Shown in pieces: positions 36,801-48,800 of a DNA stretch of 64,000 nt. The stretch is taken from positions 6,295,501-6,359,500 of the forward strand of contig NC_084674.1 in assembly GCF_028389875.1 (NCBI RefSeq), in the 5' to 3' direction. Within the stretch, counting starts at the first letter, position 1. Every line of letters starts with the position of its first letter. This DNA is from Rhea pennata. Lineage: Eukaryota; Chordata; Aves; Rheiformes; Rheidae. The translations under genes and the position numbers were made by a program. The notes beneath the pieces were generated by a model. That model ran no database searches. It saw only the letters and a list, made by a program, of their open reading frames with translations, and was not told where the DNA came from.

Positions 36801-38447
36801 ATGTTTTTCTGCCTGAGATTTAATGGCAAGAATGACTGGGCTGCAGCCAGGGCTTAGCCTCAGAGCATTTTCTTGCCCTTCTGCACCTCAGTTTATGTTT
36901 TGCATAAACATAAACTGTGCGCTGTCGAGAGAGGAAAGAGCTGCTGCTGTGTAGGTCACGCACTGGGTAGGTCACCCAAAAAGGCGCTTGTGACTGCACA
37001 TTGGGGCAGGGGATTTTCATGCCTGCAAAAACCTCTCTCATTGCTGCTGTGTTATTTCTTTTACCCTCCCTTCCTTTTCTCTAGGAAAGCTGCGTGTTGG
37101 CAGGTGCCAGGAGCGGGGTTGTTAACCCCAGCTGTTCCCTATTTGTTCGCGCCCCCTCAAAATCCTGGTAGGATTTTATAAACAGCAGTTACAGGCTTTG
37201 GAGTAGAGCAGCTTGCTGCTGTCACTTGGTATTTCAGAACTTGCTCCTGAGACTGTGCTGGGGGAGCTGGACGCGACGGCGCTTGCACAGTGCAGGGTCT
37301 CCTGCTCGAAAGCTGACCCGGCTCCTCTTCCACACCGTTTTCTTTTCGCTCGGTTCAGATGCGAATGTTTCTCTTTTCCAATGGTTCCTGGCAGAAGCTC
37401 ACTGCCGACCACCGAGAGCGCTGTGGCAGAAGGTGCTTCTGGGCAAATCCCAGGTCTCCGCAACACGGCCGATCCCGGACGAGGGTGCACAGGGAGCCGC
37501 GTTCCTACGCAGCCGGAGGGGCTGGGCCAGCTTGCAGTTGGCCTCTGTTGATCACTGAGGTCAACCAGTGGTGCTCAGATTTGTTTACTTCTTCATAAGA
37601 TAAAGAACTCAGTGTATCGTACACAGGCTCAGGGACCCTTGGAGAAGAAAAATGGTGGGGGACAGTGCATCTAAAAAGCAGAGCATGTTTAAACTCTGTG
37701 TCCCTGTGTATTGCTCACAGCTGTTCCCCTGTACCGATGGTCAGTACAGGCAACTGGTCCCAGCTCTTCTCTCTGATGCACAGAAAATCAGGAGCTTCAT
37801 AAGGAGCTTTCCTGCAGCCTTCTGCAGCTCAGGGCTGATCCCTGCAAACTCAGTACCCTGGGTTCCCCCTGTGGTTAACGATTGCGACCTAGTGATGACA
37901 CTGTGAGACACAAAGGTGAATTAATGGACCGTCTTAAACGGGCTGGTTCCTAACAGTTGTTATTACAGCTTGTAGAAAGATGAAGAAATGCCACACACTT
38001 ATCGATCGATCGATCGATCTATCTATCTATATTTCATCTGGCAAAATGATTTGAAGCTTGGATTTGGGGCATTAGTATTTTATTCTCATCCATCAGTGTG
38101 GTCTTGATAATTGTTATTTGTGTGACACCCCTGGCCTCACCTCTAAAAAGGAGCTTTACTGCTTGAGCCAACCTAGGAGTTCATTTGCTCTCGGTAGTGA
38201 GACTCATTGCTTGCAAGAAGAATTCCCGGGCTTTAACTGCAAACATCAAATGAGTAACTACAAACAAAAATAAATTCCTGACCAGAACCCCTTTGGGGTC
38301 TTGGCTATTATATTTTTGATCTTTTCACAATTTGTAATGGTTTATATTAACATAAGCTGGCTTTGGAAGTAAGGCTGGGAAATTTCCTCCTCACAATACC
38401 TCTTTATTTTCCTTGTCCAGGTGCCATTGCCAAAGCAGTTAGAGTAA
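33574..38447 (+). CDS. LMOD3: LMOD3, leiomodin-3 (complete, 3 coding exons, 562 aa)
   Basis: Exons 33574-33864, 34726-36096 and 38421-38447 join in phase 0 to give 562 residues; human is 560 as I recall. Family knowledge: leiomodin-3 nucleates actin filaments at sarcomeric thin-filament pointed ends, and human mutations cause nemaline myopathy. Visible parts: N-terminal tropomyosin-binding segment ([23 protein letters not shown]), acidic Glu-rich region (about residues 145-170), leucine-rich actin-binding domain (about 215-400, [16 protein letters not shown] and [11 protein letters not shown]), basic/Gln-rich helix, Pro-rich region (about 452-485), and a C-terminal WH2 motif ([16 protein letters not shown]). 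The ATG is supported by conservation from the second residue on. Odd points: the beginning of the second coding exon is replaced by Ala/Gly-rich sequence relative to mammals, and the last exon has only eight codons. Confidence 0.96.
34483..34530 (+). repeat. TA/TG-rich microsatellite
   Basis: Mixed TA and TG units in the first LMOD3 intron. Confidence 0.85.
34726..36096 (+). CDS. LMOD3: LMOD3 large coding exon (acidic, LRR, Pro-rich, WH2)
   Basis: 457 codons (residues 98-554). The acceptor is TTTTGTCCTCCGCAG at 34725. The first 40 residues are Ala/Gly/Arg-rich with high GC, followed by a Glu-rich run encoded by a 24 bp tandem repeat, then the leucine-rich domain and Pro-rich region. The donor GTAGGT at 36097 splits the WH2 motif after LKP. 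Reading through the donor would add a 37-residue unrelated tail before a stop at 36208-36210. Confidence 0.95.
34897..34968 (+). repeat. LMOD3: Coding minisatellite: three 24 bp units in LMOD3
   Basis: Three in-frame 24 bp units start at 34897, 34921 and 34945, each encoding Gly or Ser, Asp and a run of six Glu. They form the core of the acidic region. Confidence 0.9.
36097..38420 (+). other. LMOD3: LMOD3 last intron
   Basis: A 2.3 kb intron with no recognised exon or gene. A tetranucleotide repeat lies at 38001-38030. Confidence 0.8.
38001..38030 (+). repeat. Compound tetranucleotide microsatellite (ATCG)4(ATCT)3
   Basis: Four ATCG units pass directly into three ATCT units in the last LMOD3 intron. 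CpG-containing tetranucleotide repeats are unusual in vertebrate DNA. Confidence 0.9.
38421..38447 (+). CDS. LMOD3: LMOD3 last coding exon (8 codons + stop)
   Basis: Encodes VPLPKQLE and TAA. Mammalian LMOD3 ends VQLPKELA by recollection, so the match and the phase-0 acceptor (TTTTCCTTGTCCAG) support this tiny terminal exon 2.3 kb downstream of the large one. Its first Val completes the WH2 motif LKPV. It is too short to be found as an ORF. Confidence 0.9.
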   Translation: MPLPKQLE

Positions 38448-38960
38448 GAGACTGGACAGACGTGAAGAAAACAACTTGGAATAAAGACTGTGCAAGTTTT
38501 GCTTACAATTGTTTCACCAGATGTCTTCTTCAGAAGCCAGGTGGTATACATGACTCTTTGGGAACAAAGCTTGCAATATGCACTTTTGTAAGTGAGATGA
38601 AAAAGGCTGGAATGGGAGAAATCAATGTTAAGAGTTTCCACCAGCTATCAAACAATCACGGTGCCATCTGTCTGCCAAATGGAGCTGAGGCTCCAGTTTA
38701 CTGCGGGAGTTATTTTCTCAGAGGCATCAATAACCTTAAGTCTGTATGGCTTGTCAGTAAACAACTTTGCTTCCATGTTGTCCTTCTACTGTCACATTCT
38801 CCAGGAACATGTTGTGCTTTATCTTATCTTTTTTTTCCACAACATGCTCCTTGTTTTATTCTCCTGTCCATGAGAAATGCACTTGGTTTCTCTGTAAACG
38901 GCTTTATTTTTTAGGCTGAGGAAACAGAAACGAAATAAAAGCTCTCTCCATAAGGTGTGT
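38448..38960 (+). other. LMOD3: LMOD3 3' UTR with poly(A) signals
   Basis: An AATAAA lies at 38480-38485, only 33 bases after the stop, and a second at 38934-38939. The end at about 38960 assumes use of the second. A 183-codon frame open across this exon and UTR lacks an ATG near its start and is out of frame with LMOD3. Confidence 0.55.
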
Positions 38961-41010
38961 GCAGCACTTCCAGGGCTAACAGCTTTACAGAACAGAACGA
39001 CTACTGTCTCTAGAGCTAAGAAGAAGAACTCGAGGCAAGGGATGTTAAACACACAGGCTTGATGATTTCAAGCTACCTGTATTACAGAACATATTCTAGC
39101 TGGTATTGTACTTGGTCAGTGTGTAAAAAAACGATGCCATGATCTTCTTTTGAGAGCTGTAAGCTTCATTCCCCACGATGCATCTCTCTCTGATGCAACT
39201 CTTAATCCTTTCTCCAACTCCACATTTCAGCCACCTGAGAATGTATCTAAATGCCATTTCAGCTCACTCTGCATTGCTCCTTAACTGGCTGCAGGATGAG
39301 CCTTTTTTGTCACAGGCTTGATAAACTGATCATTACCTCCACTGGGGGTGCAAATAGTAAGCCTTGCCTCTAGCAAGGGGAGAGATGGGCCAAAGATGAT
39401 GGGGTTAACCGTCTTTATCTGTATTACTTCCATATAATTTTGTGTTTGCTTAATATTTTGAATTTTTTTTCCTCTTTTTTAAATTGCATTAAAAATTTTT
39501 GCTGCAAGCCTGCCTTCTAAGGCAATTATAGAAATACCACACTCCTGTGGAATACACCTACAAGAGATCACTACTTTTTTTTTTTTTTTTTTTTTTTTTT
39601 TAGTAATTTAAAGCTATATGGCATATTCCTATAAGAATATCATTGCCTATGTTCCTACTCCTCCCAGTAAAGCCTTTCCTTTAGCTAATGGGCATATCCC
39701 CTACTTCAGGTAGCTGTTACATCTCTTAACATGATGGGTGTCATCTTGTTGCCCCTTCTACCCTCTCAGCCATCCTCCTCTAGCAGTTAAAGCCCAGTCT
39801 TGTTTAGCTCTAACATGTATTGTACACTTCTCTCTCCACCCCAGCATTTTTTGGCATCACTATGTTGCCTTCATTCCTGTTTTATCAGTGATGTTCAGAA
39901 CCTTTTTGAATCCAAGACTGTCTGCTATCTTTAACTCAAGCTTTTATCCTTGTCCTTTCTGTTACCTGGTCTCTTTAAAATCCCTCACTATAGCATCTGC
40001 CTCCAAGTTTTAAAAGCTCCCTCTCTGCTGTACTTCTGGCTGCAACTTCAGTGCTGTGAACATGACAAACACGGTTGACAGCCTGCCTAAGACTCAGCAA
40101 GCGGTTTTTAAGATGTGACGGTATCACATAAGGGGAAGGGGAAAGCTGCTTCAGGATAGCAGACATGAAAAGAGAAGTATCATTTTCACTGCACCTCTGC
40201 TTCTTACAGACCTCTCTTTGGTACAGCACACAAAGTGGGAAACAGCAGTCCCTTTCCTTTACAGATGGGAAGTAACCTGGTGCTTTTACACAGCTTCTCC
40301 TGTGGAGACTTGCAGCGAGCGAAGCGAGTGCAAAGAGCAGCTCCCCCAAGGCATGGTTAAAGCACACTGTTCTGGCTTCTGTGCCAGACTTGGCTAGTTA
40401 AGAAGTAGCAAAGAATCAGGTGGGACAAGGAAGTAGAGATGAAAATAATGTTTTAAAATTGCCAAATCAAGCAGCCAAGTACAAACCACTGCTCCACCCA
40501 GACACAGCTGAGCAGCAGTGCATATTCTGTGCCTTCAGCACCGTGAATACCGTAAAGTCACAGAAGGAGAGAGGCAGCCCGAGAGAGAAACTGCAGCAGC
40601 AGAAGGTTGACTTTCTAGCTGCATTCAAGGCCCAGCTCTCAGTAACCCTAGAACTAGGGAAGAAATACCTCTTTGATATTTAACTAGGATTTTATTTTAA
40701 TTAAGGTACTGTCATAAAAGACTGAAGCAGCATGGACAAATGTTTAAACACTCTGCTTCTGGGGAAAAGCCTTTTTGTGGATGCAGAAGTTATGTAGTAA
40801 TAGTCCTGCAGCTCGGAGGCCTCTCATACATCACTGAAATTATTCCAGACATGGAGCACTCAAAACCAAGCGTTCACCACAAGCATAAGCTTGTGCCTCT
40901 ATCTGTAGCATGACTATACATCTAGCAACACAACGGGCACTTTACCAACAGTGGGAACCAAACATGCAAGCTTCAGACAATGGTCTCTTGTCATAACCTG
41001 AAATAAATGC
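38960..41010. other. Convergent intergenic gap, LMOD3 to ARL6IP5
   Basis: About 2 kb between the presumed 3' ends of two tail-to-tail genes. It holds a T27 run (39575-39601) and no recognised gene. If the ARL6IP5 transcript ends earlier, the gap is larger. Confidence 0.6.
39575..39601 (+). repeat. T27 homopolymer
   Basis: Uninterrupted run of 27 T. It could be the reverse-oriented A-tail of an old retroposon, but no element body is recognisable beside it. Confidence 0.85.
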
Positions 41011-42643
41011 ACTCAGTAATCACTATTAGAGTTTATTTTTCTTGATAACAGTGCGTTTTTTAAAATTTAGAAGTATGATTAAGTTATAGGCTACTACCTT
41101 CTTTAAGTGTGGTAACAATTTTCATAAAACAGACCATGCACTACATGTGAGGAACATTTAGCTGGAATATACATAGACATTTTCAATAAATACTGATCAC
41201 TTTATAACACTTAAATGGAATGACAGTTTCAGATTTCTACATAATTCACTATGAAAACAATATGGGTAAGTTACATAAAACCTTCAAATTTAAGGATATT
41301 TGTTTTACCATTAATTAAATCAGTTTCTTTGTTAGAAAAGAGAAATGCAAGAATATTTGGAGTGGAGTGTCACCTGGAAAATTTTCCCCCTTATTTTTGG
41401 TACCTATTATCAAAACAATCCCATCAAAACTGGCAGTAAAGATGTATATACAAGAAAAAAAAATCCCCCCACTCCTTTCAAGAATTGTTGCAGGCAGATA
41501 AATACCTTAATGAATCTGGAATGGGTTTCCAAAACTGTATCTTGATATTTATTGCTTTTACTTGTAAACCTGAAATCCAGTTTATTCCTTTGAAGAATGA
41601 CAGAAGAACAGAGTTGGCAAGATGCATGTTTTAGCTTGTATTTTTGCAATTTGGTTAATAAGAAAAAAAAAAAAGAAAAAGAAAAGAAAAAGAAAAAGGA
41701 CACCCATGCACAGTCACCACACACACACACACCTTCATCTACAAAACAGCCTTATAAGACTAAAGAAGAACAAGGTTAAGTCCTAAAGTAGCAGTGTTTA
41801 AAAACATCAACAGGGTAGAATCCTAGCTAGTCCAGTTTATCTGCAAATACTCTTTTCTTCCTGTGTTTAGCTGTAGTTAAGGTATTACATGAGGAACTTC
41901 TGGCTGTCCCATGAAGAGCTGTTTCTACAGATCTCAACAGATTTAAGATTTCAGAGAAAAAGGTGTGTTTTACTGGAACCAATAGATACATGGCACCATA
42001 ATATATTCTTCAAGCTTAGATCTATTTAGACTGTTTCAGGTTGCTAAAGGAGGAATGTGAAGTGAGACCAAGAACCTATACGCATTTCAAGAAAAGAGCT
42101 GCAGTTCCAACTGTCTGCCACTTGAGCTAACAACATGATCTCACTACAGACCACTTTAATCAGGGGTTTTAGGAATGCAAGTGACACCTACTCTTGATAC
42201 ATTCCAGCTCCCCTTGAAGTCTGCCAGCTTAAAGGTGTTGCATGGTATAATAAACTGGCTGAATTGCTGTTGCGGAGTACTGAGACAAAAGGGGTGTTAC
42301 TCTTATTAACAGACAAATCTGCTACAAAGACAGCAGGAAAGACTGCATTCCATAGGGTTCCCATCTCTTGCCCACTTCCCCACCGCCCAGCAAAAAGAGA
42401 CAAGCAAATAGGTTTAAGTTATGTATTTGTGTAAACACCAGAACATTTTGCTATACAATAGAAAAGTTACTCTCCTTATATTCTTAGAGGAGCCCTGAAT
42501 ACCTTGGAATACCTGTGTCCTGCAAGTATTAATCTGTTCCACATGTGCATTTCCTGCTTTGTACACCAACTGAAAGCAAGCTTGAACAACAGTAAATAGC
42601 AACTACACTCCTGCAACAGGTAAAAATGCCTTGTTACAATTGT
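41011..42643 (-). other. ARL6IP5: ARL6IP5 3' UTR (extent uncertain) with candidate poly(A) signals
   Basis: Minus-strand AATAAA hexamers (TTTATT on the plus strand) occur at 42643-42648 (overlapping the stop codon), 41581-41586, 41548-41553 and 41032-41037. Which one is used cannot be told from sequence. The A/G-rich tract at 41663-41699 and the CA repeat at about 41717-41732 fall inside if a distal signal is used. Confidence 0.4.
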
Positions 42644-42816
42644 TTATTCCTTCACTTTAGATATGTAGTCAGCCAGTTTGTTGATACTCTCCTCCTGCTG
42701 TTCTAGAGCATCCAGTATAATGCCCATAGGGGTCTTCTTCAAACCTATTCCTTCCATTTTGTTCTCCAGTTTGTTCTTTATGTTCCGAAGCCTCAGAGAA
42801 GCATGAACAAACATCA
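42644..42816 (-). CDS. ARL6IP5: ARL6IP5 third (last) coding exon
   Basis: 173 bp. It completes a Leu codon, then encodes [29 protein letters not shown] and [20 protein letters not shown] before a TAA at 42644-42646. The acceptor is TTTCTGTTGTGCAG. The stop codon lies inside an AATAAA hexamer. Confidence 0.95.
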
Positions 42817-45800
42817 CTGCACAACAGAAACACACTGATTAATAATTAATGCCCAACGAATGCATAATTGTTATAGCATCCATCTTAAGATAAATTCAAA
42901 GCCATATCATCTGAAGAAGCTGAAGTCCAAATGGCTGCTTAAATAACTAAGTACTCATTTAATAATCTTTATGCATCTCTGAAACAGTAATAACATTAAA
43001 AATTGTGCTGTTTTGTGCTCTCCCCTGCCCCACCACCCCCAGCTTTGTTTCAGGATATTTTAGATAATGAGATAGTAAAGCCAACAGCCAATTTAGACTC
43101 TGCAGACTTACTTGGGAAGGATCTAGTCTCCTACTTCCCAGCCCCCCAAGAGAAGTGAAAAATACTTGCAGAGCAGAGGAAGTGTGATCCCAAACATGAA
43201 CACCATGACGTCTCCCAGGTAGGAAATCAAGAGGTAGCTAGACAGCATAATGGCCACTACGAAGGTGGTTGGGTACTGCTTCTTCAGCCTGCGGAGTATA
43301 TCCTTGTTGTGCGACACCCACACAAACCCCATAAACACCAGCACCACCACAGTGCCACCAATAAGCATGTTCAGGGGACTCAGAAATCTGGAGAGAGAGG
43401 AGGAAAACAAAAAAACAAACAAACAAACAAAAAAAACACACACAACATGTTTCAGAGCCTTTGTTATTTGTGTCCACATATTAAACCCACAGTTCACTAG
43501 ATGACTTTTAGTAACTAAGGAGATGAGGCATTAAGAAGTCAGTCAGTCATTGCTGGTATCAAAACCTTTATCAACCTCAGATTTTTACACAGAGGCTAAT
43601 AAAGCCACTTCACTTCAGACCCAGAGTCAGCAAATCCCAATGGCAGATGAAGCCAGCATCAATTACACAAAGGATTGATCTTTTCTCTACAAAAGACCAA
43701 ACCCAAAACTCTTGTCTAGAGTCTAGAAAAGAAAAAGGAAGGCGGGGGGGGGGGGGGGGGAAGATGTTGAGTACAGGAAGTTGCTATTTTAAATGCTTTT
43801 AAATCTTGAATGCTATACATCAAACTTCATAGGTATTAATGTCCAAATGCATACCTAGAAGTAGCTTCACAGTAATTCACTACAGCAAGAAGAGAATCAA
43901 AGTCATTCTCTACCCCACTACCACGGCAAATTTTCTTTTCTGCTCAAGGAAGAACAATGACTGGTTACAGCAAACCTATGTTAGGCTTTGAGAACACCAA
44001 GATGCTGATACAAGTTGTTATACTCATTCCCTTGCCAAGTCAGCATTAGATTCTGAGGTAACTCTAGAGTAAATTGAAGAAGGGTTGGGTGAGGGGTAGG
44101 GAAGGATTTCCCAACAGTTATGATTCCAGAACACACTGAATCAGAGCAAGGGTTAGAACCTGGACTTCAATCCCTTATTTAACTTCTACTTCACTGTTCT
44201 GAATAATTCCTCTTCTTGGTTTATACCTGAAAGAATATAAATTTCTATTAACCTGCAGAAGGAGCTTACCAGCATCAGCACAGCAGATGCAAACCCAGGC
44301 CCAAACAAGCATGTTCCAGAGTCAGGAGGAATGCTGGTACAGGATAAAGATCATGTAGGAAGTATGAGAAGAGCCAGGCTTGGCAAGAGGAGCACAGCTG
44401 AGGTTTGTATTCTATTATTGTTATCAGAGTTACCAAGTAAACCTAGCCATTGGGTGGGATCAGCTTTGGACTGTGAACAGCATGTGTCCCCTTTTTTAGA
44501 CCAGGATGAGAACATCACCTGCTCAAACCACTTTCCCAAGTATCTTAGAGGTTGTTTTGTCCCCAGCATTTAGCTGTGACTTTGCACAAAATCTAGGCTC
44601 TATTATATTTCAATTATACATTAATAAGCTATGTGATTTCATGAGCACTCTGATTTACTTGCTTATTTGTGCACTGACCTAATTACATTGCTGCTGAATG
44701 CTCTGAGGTGCTGCAACTACCATGGCAGTATAACGCTGCTCAGATAAAGCCAGATGTCATCAAGATTTACTCTGCTAGGCTTTGGAGTTGGTCTTAATTT
44801 TCCAAAACTAATAGATACAATGAGTCATTACTCTGCAACACTGATGAAGAGGATGCTATAGTTTGTGATCTCTGCTCGACATCCTGCAGAAGCAGATGAA
44901 ATCTGTTGCTGAGCTGGTAAGCTGACACTCTAACTGCAGTGCCAGGGCTCTTCCTTCTCTAAGAGAGCACTGTCTAAGAATTATTTCAAAGCAGAGACTG
45001 CCTCTTGATTCTTTAATTCAGTTGTGCCAACAGAAGACAGGACAACTGGATGGAAATAGATTAAAATTCAAGCTGGTTCGCCACCTGCTTCTGCTACTCA
45101 TGTTGGAGCGCCAGCACGGCTTTTGGGAAATGGTGATAGGGCAGACCTGCTTGTTGCATCTGAGTCACTCCCTGCAGCCAGCCAGGTTATATTTAGCTCT
45201 GAACTGTCAATCTAAAGTTTCCAGGCTGGAAAAAGTGAACAGCATTGCTCTGGAAAAAAAAAAGTCAGTTTAATCTGTACTCCTCTGCAGCAAGACGAGG
45301 TGGCCCATGACTGGACTACACTGGTGTCCAATTTACATAAATACTACCACATTTACAAGATTCTTGAGGCAGAATTCATCCCCACTTCCCAGCTACTTTT
45401 GAACAGAACTGGTCAAACTCAGTTAGACAGCTTGCAATTACCACATTTCTCATTCCCAAAGGCTATTGACTATCTTAAACAAGATAATCCTAGAGGGAAC
45501 GAAGGGTAGGGCAAAACTCCACTCTGCCGCATTTTCCTCTCAACATTTTATCTTCTCATCCACGCCTCTGATATAGTTACAGCTTCAGAAATTGATGGAG
45601 AAGAGCAACCTTCCCATATTTAGAAGCAAAGGACTGAAGACTTCTCTGTTCTACATTTCTTTCCTGTACAGGTTCTGTATAACTGGTTGGCTGTAAGGGA
45701 TGTAAAGAGGAGGCGGGGGAAACTACAATATATTCCCTCCCACACCTCCCCCTCCCCCCAAATTCAAAAGATCCCATTTTCCAGGGTAAAGTTAACTGAA

Positions 45801-48800
45801 TTACATGTTTTCTAAAGTGGGCTGCATTCCAATGCATACAAAGAAACAGTGAGTATCAAATGAGGTTATTCAGAGCCACATGAAAACAGATGGAGATAGC
45901 AGTTGCCACTGAAAACTGGTATTCAAATTATTAGCCATGTGTCCACAGACTTCAGTGCTGTTGATTACAGTAATGGATAGTGTTTCATATGCCAAGCTCC
46001 CCTTTACTGCTTGAACTGCCCAAAGACGCAGTGTAATTCACAGTGCTACTCAAGATTTTACTAAATATTACTACACAGAAGCTTTTTTGCTGTCAATGAC
46101 ATTGCAAAGGCAAGTAAAGGCAAATCTCCATTAGCCATTTTTACTCAGATCAGTTGGCATAACTCTTTCAGTAGCACAATAACTAAGCACTAGAAAAAAA
46201 AAAAACACATGCAAATTATTTCAGAACACCAGTGTCTAGGAAAAGCAGCACTATACAAAGATCAGTTTAAGAGCCCTAGAAGTCACCTTATAATAGAACC
46301 AATAACATTGATATTGACCTTATTTATATCCAGATAAAATCACAGAAAGACAGATTCATTCTCAGACAAAAAGGCTGAAAGCCTTTCAAAACTGCAGAGA
46401 TAAGGTAAGTGACTAGCCATCAATTATATTACAAGGTACTTTCTAAACGTAATTCCTTTTATGAAGGATTTATTGGACCTCTCAAGTATTTAAACATGTA
46501 CCACAGACCTAGAAGCATAGCAGCATTATGGTAACTTGAGTTTATGACTTGGAGGGGAAAAAACAAAAAACAAACAAAAAAAACCCCACAACCCTTGGGA
46601 AGCTGTGTGTGTGGGGGGGGGGGAAAGAAATCAACTGGTTCTCATTATCTCAAAATAAATCAGTATAGCAGGACTAAACACCATTTAGAGGTGCAAAGAG
46701 CCCAGAACAGACAGCTCCCTAACTGGATGCTTTGCTGCACTGCTCTCTGCGATAAGCAGAAACAACTATGGCAGGATACTGCAACCTCCAGAACAGCTGG
46801 GACAAACTGACTAGGAAGGACCATCATTAACAGTTAGTTCCAGCAATGCCTCCGGGCTACAGCAGCTACTTGCAGTTGTACCCCTGCTGTCCTTCAGGGC
46901 ATTGCCTCAGCATTTGCTTCCATACAAAGCAAAGAGAAAAAAAATAATATGAAAGCAGTTTGCGTGGCTTCAGGCTGGATGAAGGGCAACAAGGCCACAG
47001 GCATTGTCCTGTTCTGGGTAAGACTGTGGTATTTGTTGAGTAGTATCCAAGAACAGCGCAGATACCAGCAGCTTGGAGTGTAGCTGCGTGGGAAGGACTG
47101 GTAGCTAAGCAGATACCTCTGACCAGCAAAAATAAATCAAGATGAGATACTACTTTTTCCACAGGATTCACATTTCCAGACTCTGCCTACGTGTTTCACA
47201 GAATGGGTGAAAGGAAAGTCCAAAAAGTTAGACTTTTAATGACTTACCACACTGCCTGTTCCTGACAAGTTATTTTACATGTCTGTGCCTAAGTGTGGAG
47301 ATACAGCAGAAGAGATGATCTGTTTATTTGAAGAAGATATGGCTATGGTATAGAGGAACACAATCAGGTTAGACTCATCTTTTGTGCAAGACAAGCCTCT
47401 TGCAACCTGAGCCCAGAAAGCAGAGTTCACATAAAAAGCAAGAGCAAGCTCCCTCCATCCTTAAATCTTTTCCATCTTAGAAGATCAGCTCAGTGTGATT
47501 ATTCAGCAGTTGCTGTCACATCTGTTTCCCTTCCCGTGACCAAGCAAGTCTAAACAAAAACCTGAATAAGAGACTTGCAATCATTGAGAATATCCTTTTA
47601 CTTAGAGCAGCTCAGTTAGGTCATTACATCAAAAAAGCATGAAAATTCCCTTTTAAGAGAGCTTGTATTCCACCCTGTTCCAAGTGGTGGGCAGATGACA
47701 GCAGTTGAATTAATATATGAGGAAGGAAGCATTTAATGGCATTAGAGTACAGTTAAATATCTGTCTCCCTTCTCCTCATACTTCTAACTTCAGTGAGGTT
47801 ATATAGCTGTAAATAATGGTAGTATGTAAGAATATGAATGGCATGTTGTCCTTTCAGTAACAAGTTTGGTCACAGCCAGGTGATAGCCCTCAGCATCTAA
47901 AGATTTAAGCACTGCTTCCTTACTGGCTGCCTCTCATTTACTTTGCTCCAAGAACAGGAGCTAGATTCCTTTCTCCAAAATTACCAGCCCTCTATGAAGT
48001 TATATAGTATGCAACATATGTTTTGGAGCAACATGCATTGCTTACTCATTCATACTCTTTCATTAGGCATTAGAAAGAAAACTAAACATTTTACTGTTCC
48101 AGAGTTTTTGATGTGCCAAGGGAATTACTAAAAGCAAGTCAGTCAGCTAAGGTGGTGGTCTGGGAAAACAAGCATTTTTTTCATTGCTAGGAGTGGTACA
48201 GAGGCCAGTAGATGTTTAGAGCAGAAGGGAAAAAGGCAAAGAGACAAAGCAGTTTATTGAATATTAAGTACTGGATATTGGATATTAAGTCACATGAGAA
48301 CGAAGACTCTTAAGAATGCCTTCAGTTAAGGCACTTTGGAATACATTATAATTTTTAGATATTATCAGACTTGAAAATTAATCTTTAGCAACTACCTGAC
48401 AACAATAGCATAAAACCCCATGAGTTTAAGTAGTCAGTTTGAACAGCAAAACAGGGAAGCCATGTGAGAGTAGGTGAGAGCACAAATAACACATTAGATA
48501 GACTGATAGTTTCAGATGGGGGAAACAAGTTTCAAGCTATTGTGGGAGGCACTATTTTTAATAAACATCTATAAAGCACTGATGATGATAGGGCCCTGGC
48601 TCCTGGCAAGAATGGGCAGTTATTGTCAGCACCCCTACACCTGGGAGAAGGGGCACAGTTCCGCTTAGCAACTTTTTTCCTTCAGTGGTCAGAGTTGGGA
48701 GGGGGGGGGAAGATGAGCACACTAGTCCTGACTCATTCTTAAAGGAATTATTTAGGAAGGAAAGAGACCAGGCTGCTGTCACCAGCCTGTTTGAGTAGAG

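Noticed and set aside
38363-38914. 183-codon plus-strand frame over the last LMOD3 exon and 3' UTR
   Set aside because: It begins without an ATG and is out of frame with the conserved LMOD3 terminus. Its sequence is unlike any family I know.
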